Shown here: in pieces, positions 58,712 to 64,000 of the stretch
Position numbering within the stretch: position 1 is the stretch's first letter
Layout: each line of letters begins with the position of its first letter
Assembly: GCA_038527215.1 (NCBI GenBank)
Contig: JBCBGC010000010.1
Coordinates: 1-64,000, forward strand
Source: JAWPMV01 sp038527215
Lineage (GTDB): Bacteria; Bacteroidota; Bacteroidia; J057
Direction of reading: 5' to 3'
Length of the DNA: 64,000 nucleotides
The notes under the pieces: model-generated
What the model was told of the DNA's origin: nothing
What the model saw: only the letters and a program-made list of their open reading frames with translations
Databases searched by the model: none
Position numbers and translations under genes: made by a program

Positions 58712-59680
58712 TTATAAAGCAATCCCCATACTTAGCCCCAAAGATATGGCCATTGCCTTTCGATAATTAGTATTGGCGTAAATATGGCTGTATTGAAAAT
58801 CGTAGCGGGCAAAATCGAGGAAGGATTCATCGGTATAGAAAGGCTCGTCCAGAAAATCGGTGATTTCCAGTTGTTTTTTGCCAAACATATAGCCCAATCC
58901 TGCCCGAAAGTCCAGGCAAAACCGGCGATATTGAAAGAAGTATCCAGTGTTCAACATGAACCCTCTTTCAGTATTGACTTGCTCATAGGCATAGTCGAAT
59001 TCTGGATTTTGCACCGAAAGATTATCGCTTTCCTCGAGGTAGGTATGTCTTCCAGAGACCGTGAGCTGACTGAAAATCAATTCTGGTTTGAGATAAAAGC
59101 CTTCCAGCCCTGAGGTGGAGGGAATCACTAATCTGGGCCCAAATTTGAAAAAATAGCCCCTGTTTTTGTCAAACTGATTACGTACCACGATAGGCACGGC
59201 TACCACTTGCCCGTCTATGAAGCGGTCATCATCGCCCTGGAAGAAATAATCCTCCCGGCGGTGGTAATCTTGCCCGATGCCAATCCTGCCCACCGTAGCT
59301 TCCAGGACCAGGCCCTTCCGCAAGAGAGCATGGTAGGTCAAGGCGCCGTAGCCTAGCCAGGGCCCCATCAGGTCAAACATGATAGCGTGGCGCAAGGAGC
59401 TTTCCTTTTGTCGAGGATTTAATTCCCCTTCTTGCCTCTCGAGAGTTTCTGCTTTCCCATCCCCTCTTTGAATCTGACTGATGGTGCGTCTGGATACCCG
59501 ATAAACTGGCCCATCCTGTTGACCCCAGAGTTTATATACCACCTCTTGTTCGTTTACTTCCAGGAGGTTGACCTTTGATTTCCCTCCTTGACGGAAATAC
59601 ACCCAATCCTGGGCAAAAGTGGGAAGCATGACACCCATCATCAGTACCCAAAGGCTATATGTACGAAAAATGTGTTTCAT
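58712..59680 (-). CDS. Predicted outer-membrane protein, tandem family type A (second copy)
   Basis: The 322-residue protein has a signal peptide (MKHIFRTYSLWVLMMGVMLP then TFAQ), a small N-terminal domain of about 60 residues (WVYFRQGGKSKVNLLEVNEQ, VVYKLWGQQDGPVYRV) and a beta-rich body ending MGIAL. It is a paralogue of 60894-61862: both have DW-[IV]-YFR-x-GGK-[SA]-KV and YxLW-x-GPV-[YF]-RV. The final hydrophobic residue and alternating strands suggest an outer-membrane barrel. ATG 59680 is chosen for the signal peptide. It starts 10 bp after the type B gene. Confidence 0.8.
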   Translation of the reverse strand: MKHIFRTYSLWVLMMGVMLPTFAQDWVYFRQGGKSKVNLLEVNEQEVVYKLWGQQDGPVYRVSRRTISQIQRGDGKAETLERQEGELNPRQKESSLRHAIMFDLMGPWLGYGALTYHALLRKGLVLEATVGRIGIGQDYHRREDYFFQGDDDRFIDGQVVAVPIVVRNQFDKNRGYFFKFGPRLVIPSTSGLEGFYLKPELIFSQLTVSGRHTYLEESDNLSVQNPEFDYAYEQVNTERGFMLNTGYFFQYRRFCLDFRAGLGYMFGKKQLEITDFLDEPFYTDESFLDFARYDFQYSHIYANTNYRKAMAISLGLSMGIAL

Positions 59681-59690
59681 GAAATTGGGG

Positions 59691-60671
59691 TTAGAAGGCC
59701 CAGCCCATTTGTAGACCAAAGTTGAAAATCACCGGGCTCAACCCTCCAAAGGCATCAAACCCAATATGGTTGTAACGGAACACATAACGAGGCCAAACTT
59801 CCTCGGTCGGCACTGTAATCGCTTCCCCTGTGAGTAAGTTCGTTTCCTCTTCCTGCCAGTTGCTAACCGCCAGCCCTAAACCCAGGTATATATCAAAACT
59901 CAAACGATCAAAAAACAAGTGTTGATACCCCAGATTAGTAGCCAGGCCTGCATGGGTATATTGAAAGTCGGACCGAATATCCAGGGGGTCCTGTCTGGCT
60001 AGGGGATCGGGATGATTGTTCCCGCCTCGGATGCGCTGACTGCGTTGGTAGCGCGTAAGGAGCAATTGGGGTTGGAAGTAAGGGCCTTGTAAGGCCTTTT
60101 CGGGATTGCCTAAGTGAAGTTTGGGGCCTACTTTGAGAAAAAAGCCCTCGCTGGGTTCGTATTCTTCTGATCGATAGGCCGTATAAGGAATGGTAACCCC
60201 ATTGATATCGGCCTGCAAGGACCGGAACCAGCTGTAAGGTTCCCGGTAATTTGGATCGGAGGTCAGGCCCAGCAAGGCAGCATGGACTTCTACGCGAATC
60301 CGCGGGCTCAATACCCGCTGATAACTGAGGCCGACGTATCCAAACCCAACACTGAGTAAGTCCCAGGCCAGCAGGTTTTTTAATCCGGTCTGTGCGCGGG
60401 GAAGTTCTTGCCCGGTCCAGGGTTGGAGAGATTGGTTACCGCCGTCCTTGAAACGGATCATGCGCACCCGTTGTGTAGGGATGCGCAGCAAGGGACCCTG
60501 CTGGTTTTCCTGAGCATAATACAGGATTTCCTTTTCATTGACTTCAACCAGCCAGGCTGCCTTGAGCTCACCCGTGGTGAGTTCCAGTTGGTCTTGGGCT
60601 TGCAGGTGCCCGAACATGCACCAGCTGAGAATTACCAGGAATATGTGCCGCATAGCGATGAATTGCTTCAT
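59691..60671 (-). CDS. Predicted outer-membrane protein, tandem family type B (second copy)
   Basis: The 326-residue protein has a signal peptide (IFLVILSWCMFGHLQAQ), an N-terminal domain LKAAWLVEVNEKEILYYAQ...GPLLRIPTQRVRMIRF, and a beta-rich body with LSVGFGYVGLSYQ and LATNLGYQHLFFDRLSFDIY, ending GLQMGWAF. The last-residue Phe fits outer-membrane beta-barrel assembly. It is a paralogue of 61875-62846 and more distantly of the type A genes. ATG 60671 or 60653 are possible starts. It forms a cassette with the type A gene downstream. Confidence 0.8.
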   Translation of the reverse strand: MKQFIAMRHIFLVILSWCMFGHLQAQDQLELTTGELKAAWLVEVNEKEILYYAQENQQGPLLRIPTQRVRMIRFKDGGNQSLQPWTGQELPRAQTGLKNLLAWDLLSVGFGYVGLSYQRVLSPRIRVEVHAALLGLTSDPNYREPYSWFRSLQADINGVTIPYTAYRSEEYEPSEGFFLKVGPKLHLGNPEKALQGPYFQPQLLLTRYQRSQRIRGGNNHPDPLARQDPLDIRSDFQYTHAGLATNLGYQHLFFDRLSFDIYLGLGLAVSNWQEEETNLLTGEAITVPTEEVWPRYVFRYNHIGFDAFGGLSPVIFNFGLQMGWAF

Positions 60672-60792
60672 GGATGTCCAGTAAACTTACCGAAAGGACC
60701 CTATTCGGAGAAAGGCATTTATGAATCCTGTTTTCCGGCGATCAAGGCTTTTTCCCAAAATCATCTATTCTCTTCCTCTCATCAATGAAAAA

Positions 60793-60833
60793 CCCCAGGC
60801 TGGCGACTTTGGCACCCAAAACCTGGGATTTTT
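60793..60833. terminator. Hairpin terminator before the second A/B cassette (related to 62892-62936)
   Basis: CCCAGG (60794-60799) pairs with CCTGGG (60822-60827), with an inner TTTGG/CCAAA stem (60808-60820). Runs of T occur on both strands. It shares CCCAGGCTGG and CCTGGGA with the hairpin at 62892. Confidence 0.6.
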
Positions 60834-60893
60834 TCAGAAAATATACACACACAGATTCGGTCGAATATTCCGTTGGCTTTGATTCTTGTTCCG

Positions 60894-61862
60894 CTAAAAT
60901 AGATAGCCGACCCTCAGAGCAAAGGTCATGGCCAGGTCATATCTCAGGGTGTCCAGGAACAAATGGGTATACTGAAACGAAGGATTAAACAGGTACATTT
61001 CATCGAAGTAGTAGGGAAGGGGCTGTTGCAGATGATTGTCAACTTCCCAGAATAGGTTCTGGTGCACATACCCAACCCCCAGTTTACCATCCAGCATCAG
61101 GCGCTCGAACCTCATTTGATACCCAGTATGAAGAAAAAGTCCGGATTGTGTAAATCGCTGTCGATAGGAGTAATCATAAGGATGAGTTATGACAGGAATA
61201 TCTTCAGGGGTGGCGAAATATGCTTCCCGTCCTGCTATTTCGAATTGGGAGAGCAGAATTTCGGGTTGCAGATAAAAGACATGTGAGCCTTGAGCTTGGG
61301 TCAAATGGAATCGGGGACCTATGCGAAGATAACCGCCCCCTTTATTTTCTCTGGAAAAAGCGTGAGTGACCGTAAAAGGCTGTTCTACTCCCCATTCATT
61401 CCTGTAGATGTCTTCTGTGCTCGCTTGGTAGGGATTCCGGGCATGGTAGTCTTTACCTAAGCCAATATATCCCAGGGTGATTTCCAGCGTTAATCCTACT
61501 TTCAACCAGCGGGTATACGTAAGGGAGGTATGGCCGAGGGCAGGAGCAAGCAAATCTATCATCAGGCTATTTTTTCTGTCTTGCATCTCCCCGGTAGCCT
61601 GGTTGAGGGGAGCAACCGGATCCAGATCAAAGGTCTTGCCGCTACTGCTCTCTACTTTTTTCACCAGATGATCCGAAACCCGGAATACCGGTCCGTTTCT
61701 TTTGTCCCAAAGCTGATACACTATTTCCGTTTTCGTCCGCTCAATGATGCGAACTTTGGCTTTGCCGCCATCCCGAAAATATATCCAATCCTGGGCGACC
61801 AGGGAGGAAAGTGTGCCGAGCATACATAGCAGCGAAAACAGGGGTATACGATAAAATTTCAT
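60894..61862 (-). CDS. Predicted outer-membrane protein, tandem family type A (first copy)
   Basis: The 322-residue protein has a signal peptide (MKFYRIPLFSLLCMLGTLSS, cut after LVAQ). The N-terminal domain is WIYFRDGGKAKVRIIERTKT, VYQLWDKRNGPVFRV, and the beta-rich body ends ALRVGYLF. It is the same length and layout as 58712-59680, clearly a duplicated copy with considerable divergence. It begins 12 bp after its type B partner. The function is unknown; the N-terminal domain might bind a ligand or peptidoglycan on the periplasmic side. Confidence 0.8.
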   Translation of the reverse strand: MKFYRIPLFSLLCMLGTLSSLVAQDWIYFRDGGKAKVRIIERTKTEIVYQLWDKRNGPVFRVSDHLVKKVESSSGKTFDLDPVAPLNQATGEMQDRKNSLMIDLLAPALGHTSLTYTRWLKVGLTLEITLGYIGLGKDYHARNPYQASTEDIYRNEWGVEQPFTVTHAFSRENKGGGYLRIGPRFHLTQAQGSHVFYLQPEILLSQFEIAGREAYFATPEDIPVITHPYDYSYRQRFTQSGLFLHTGYQMRFERLMLDGKLGVGYVHQNLFWEVDNHLQQPLPYYFDEMYLFNPSFQYTHLFLDTLRYDLAMTFALRVGYLF

Positions 61863-61874
61863 AGGAGGATCGGG

Positions 61875-62846
61875 TTAAAATAGCCATCCCATCTGGACAA
61901 CCAGGGTTACAATGGAATTACGACCGACCCTCCATCTTTTTTGGTTAAAATGCAGGTATTGGTAGGTGTGGTTATAATCATCCCATTGGATAAAAGGCGT
62001 GTGGGATTCCTGATGGGTGAGCAGGTCGATTCTGGTCCGGTCAAAAGTAAGATAAGTGTATCCCAACCCGGTGTAGATGTCCAGACTTAAGCGTTGAAAA
62101 AAAAGATGTTGATAGCCCAGGTTAAGCGCCCCACCTATGTAAGTGTGCTTAGTTTGGTCGATGTAATCGTAGTCGTTTTGATGATCTTCCGCTAAGGGGC
62201 TATTGTTGAGATTGGTAAAAGCCGCGCTCCGCTCCATTTGAGAGGCTAATAGCTGCGGATAGAGATAAAACCCTTGCCAGACCTGCTTACTGCGGAGGTA
62301 TAAGCGGGGCCCACCCCGGATAAAAGCGCCCGTGTATGGCTCATATTTTCGTCGGTATTGACTGCTAATCATCACGGGATTTCCGTCGATTTCTACTTCT
62401 ACCTCTTGGGTTTGGTCTATAGGTCTGGGCTGATTGGGGTCTTGTCCGATACCGATATAGCCTGCTCCGATCTCCCACACCACACGAGGCCTGGCCCGAA
62501 ACTGAAAACTGCCAGCGAGGTAGCCAAAGCCCAGGCTTCCCATATCATAGTAAAACGCTTGTTTATAAGGTATTTGAAGCCCCGGCTTTGAAGGAAGACT
62601 TTCCCCCCAGGGCTGCACACTGTGGGTCCCTCCGGAAGCGAATGTGATGAGTTTGACGGTTTGGGTAGGTACCTGCAGGGTAGGGCCTTTTCGGTCGCCC
62701 ACCGCTTTATAAAGAATGGTTCTTTCATTGACTTCGACCAGCCAGACAGCCTGGTTGGTGCCGTCCATCATGAGCAGGCGATCTTGTCCCGAGACTGAGC
62801 AAGAAGAAAAGATGAGGCAGAGAAAAAAAATGAAACTTCGCATCAT
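61875..62846 (-). CDS. Predicted outer-membrane protein, tandem family type B (first copy)
   Basis: The 323-residue protein has a signal peptide (SFIFFLCLIFSSCSVSGQ; the Cys-containing end could also suggest a lipoprotein, but no clear lipobox is seen). The N-terminal domain has QAVWLVEVNERTILYKAVGD and GPTLQVPTQTVKLITF. The beta-rich body contains GALNLGYQHLFFQRLSLDIYTG and ends VVQMGWLF. It is a paralogue of 59691-60671. It is the first gene of the first two-gene cassette, after the terminator hairpin at 62892-62936. Confidence 0.8.
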   Translation of the reverse strand: MMRSFIFFLCLIFSSCSVSGQDRLLMMDGTNQAVWLVEVNERTILYKAVGDRKGPTLQVPTQTVKLITFASGGTHSVQPWGESLPSKPGLQIPYKQAFYYDMGSLGFGYLAGSFQFRARPRVVWEIGAGYIGIGQDPNQPRPIDQTQEVEVEIDGNPVMISSQYRRKYEPYTGAFIRGGPRLYLRSKQVWQGFYLYPQLLASQMERSAAFTNLNNSPLAEDHQNDYDYIDQTKHTYIGGALNLGYQHLFFQRLSLDIYTGLGYTYLTFDRTRIDLLTHQESHTPFIQWDDYNHTYQYLHFNQKRWRVGRNSIVTLVVQMGWLF

Positions 62847-62891
62847 TCGGAGGTTAACGTCAGGCTGTGTCCCTACCTAAACCTCTCACGG

Positions 62892-62936
62892 AAAAGTCCC
62901 AGGCTGGAAAGGTAGTTTCCATAACCTGGGACTTTT
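62892..62936. terminator. Bidirectional terminator before the first A/B cassette
   Basis: AAAAGTCCCAGG (62892-62903) and CCTGGGACTTTT (62925-62936) form a perfect 12-bp stem, with an inner GGAAA/TTTCC stem. It ends the DUF4139-like gene. It is related to 60793-60833. Confidence 0.75.
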
Positions 62937-62963
62937 ATGCCGGCTTAAAAATGACCTATCTCT

Positions 62964-64000
62964 CTATTGAGGGAGATAAACCTCATATTCGTATTCGATG
63001 TCCAGACTTTTTCCCGCTTCAAGTTTGACCTCCCAGCACACTTCTGTCTGACCATTGATGACCTTTTTGGACGCTTTGATTTTTTCATCTTTGAGCCAGT
63101 CCGGATTGGTGCGTTTAAGACGGCCCGTGATGACCCGACGAATGTCCAGTTGGAGGTCTTTGTCTTTATAATTGCTCACTTTGATGGTTCCTTTAGCGGT
63201 GACCAAAGCGTAGGAGACCTTGCGGAGCCTTTTGGCATTTTCCTCCCGTTTGATTTCTTCTTCATCATATTTCACCAGGATGTCGGGCGCACTGGTGATT
63301 TTCAGGGTGACCTTTTGGCCAGGGGAAGTATAGGTGAGTTTATCCTGGCTGACCGCAGAGATCAAGTCTTCGTCTTGCTTGCTCACCATAGCGGAGCCGG
63401 TGGTCCAGGGTTGGTTGCCGGTATTGGTGAGGCGGATTTTATGATCTACCTGGCTGATACGATCCTGGCTGGGCAAGGACTGAAAGTAGTTCCGGTTTAC
63501 CTGATTCGGAATAAGGCGACATTCGTAGATATGCTTGATGGGAATTTCCTGACTCAGGACCGTGTATTGGGCCCTACTTCCTTTGGGCAGGCTTACCTCC
63601 GGTAAGGTATAGAAGTACAGGTCCTCAGAGCTTTTGCCTTCCAGGGCCTGAACGGGGGGCAAGGCAATCGGTTCAGCAGGTTGATTGCGGTTGCGCTGAC
63701 TTCCGTAGCCGGATACCACTACTTGTTGATTGGCCAGCATATCCTGGCTGGTGGGACGATAGGGCGCTTTATAAGCCATGGGATTAGCGTCCAGGAACAT
63801 CTGGTAAAAATTCATAGAAGTGGTCAGGACCCCTTCCCGGGTCTGATAGAGAAAGTTGGGATTTCCCACCACGAAGTTGAGGTCGGTGTCTACCAGGTCT
63901 TCTGCTTCATTCATGACAGAGGCCTGAAGGACCAGTTGGGCTTTATCTTCATCGGTCAGATTGATCAGGTATTCCGGTACCCAGCCGATGCCTTGTTGTA
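62964..64000 (-). CDS. DUF4139-like protein, C-terminal part (5' end outside window)
   Basis: The 345 readable codons continue beyond the window; the ATG at 63914 is internal, because the sequence upstream (GIGWVPEYLINLTDEDKA) belongs to the same conserved region. The part shows GWVPEYLINL, LQASVMNEAEDLVDTDLNFVVG, a variable linker, and a beta-rich C-terminus (VSNYKDKDLQLDIRRVITG, EVCWEVKLEAGKSLDIEYEY). This is the DUF4139 pattern (related to mucoidy-inhibitor A proteins), probably periplasmic or secreted. Its function is unknown. The stop is followed by a strong hairpin terminator. Confidence 0.75.
   Translation of the reverse strand, partial: QQGIGWVPEYLINLTDEDKAQLVLQASVMNEAEDLVDTDLNFVVGNPNFLYQTREGVLTTSMNFYQMFLDANPMAYKAPYRPTSQDMLANQQVVVSGYGSQRNRNQPAEPIALPPVQALEGKSSEDLYFYTLPEVSLPKGSRAQYTVLSQEIPIKHIYECRLIPNQVNRNYFQSLPSQDRISQVDHKIRLTNTGNQPWTTGSAMVSKQDEDLISAVSQDKLTYTSPGQKVTLKITSAPDILVKYDEEEIKREENAKRLRKVSYALVTAKGTIKVSNYKDKDLQLDIRRVITGRLKRTNPDWLKDEKIKASKKVINGQTEVCWEVKLEAGKSLDIEYEYEVYLPQ

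Noticed and set aside
62964..64000. VVVSGYGSQRN in the DUF4139-like protein resembles the SusC VVVTGYGTQ segment
   Set aside because: The rest of the protein has no plug or barrel; the match lies in a variable linker and is probably coincidence.

Overview
The window is from a Bacteroidota chromosome, most likely class Saprospiria (Lewinella/Haliscomenobacter/Phaeodactylibacter type). The evidence is two proteins with type IX secretion (T9SS) C-terminal sorting domains, two large TonB-dependent receptors with carboxypeptidase-regulatory-like N-termini, a futalosine-pathway menaquinone gene (mqnD), the ybeY-mnmG-methyltransferase gene order, and about a dozen Bacteroidota-type -7 promoter elements (TAnnTTTG) close to start codons. 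Shine-Dalgarno sequences are almost absent, with one striking exception at 5398. The taxon is an inference from gene content. No tRNA, rRNA, CRISPR array, insertion sequence or prophage was recognised.

Layout. 0-10.6 kb: 3' part of exonuclease III (reading frame apparently broken at the window edge), a DUF4175-like membrane/coiled-coil giant, an RsbW-like ATPase, ybeY, a 0.5-kb gap with two identical 14-bp parS-like palindromes, a 12-bp inverted repeat and a 42-codon gene, then a GT-C glycosyltransferase, mnmG and a methyltransferase. 10.8-17.9 kb: YcaQ-like DNA glycosylase, an MBL hydrolase translationally coupled to mqnD, a YicC-type RNase, a stand-alone lysine-ketoglutarate-reductase-like enzyme and small envelope proteins. 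18-27.6 kb: alanine:cation symporter, TetR regulator, PAP2 phosphatase with an alpha/beta hydrolase, TonB receptor with a divergent MarR regulator, glycosyltransferase and LpxH-like phosphatase. 27.9-33.5 kb: T9SS-secreted protein, TonB receptor and an orphan PhoB-like response regulator.

33.7-41.7 kb is the most unusual part: a compact six-gene minus-strand run. Its three middle genes have the order, sizes and sequence features of a MukF/MukE/MukB (MksFEB, JetABC) condensin, but in the SMC-like protein the Walker A, signature and Walker B motifs are all degenerate. It is accompanied by an ankyrin protein, a secreted protein and an alpha-helical protein. A normal ScpA kleisin at 54.7 kb indicates that the cell also has conventional Smc-ScpAB.

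41.9-50.7 kb: a secreted repeat protein with a T9SS/dockerin-like partner, DUF368 (PopT-type) lipid transporter, frr, gatB, ferredoxin and LuxC-type acyl-CoA reductase. 50.9-55.9 kb: exported caspase-like protease, ECF sigma factor, membrane anti-sigma/TPR protein, scpA and a small membrane protein. 55.9-58.7 kb: alkB, Dabb, psuG, psuK. 58.7-62.9 kb: a tandem duplication of a two-gene cassette of predicted outer-membrane proteins, each copy preceded by a related terminator. The window ends inside a DUF4139-like protein gene.
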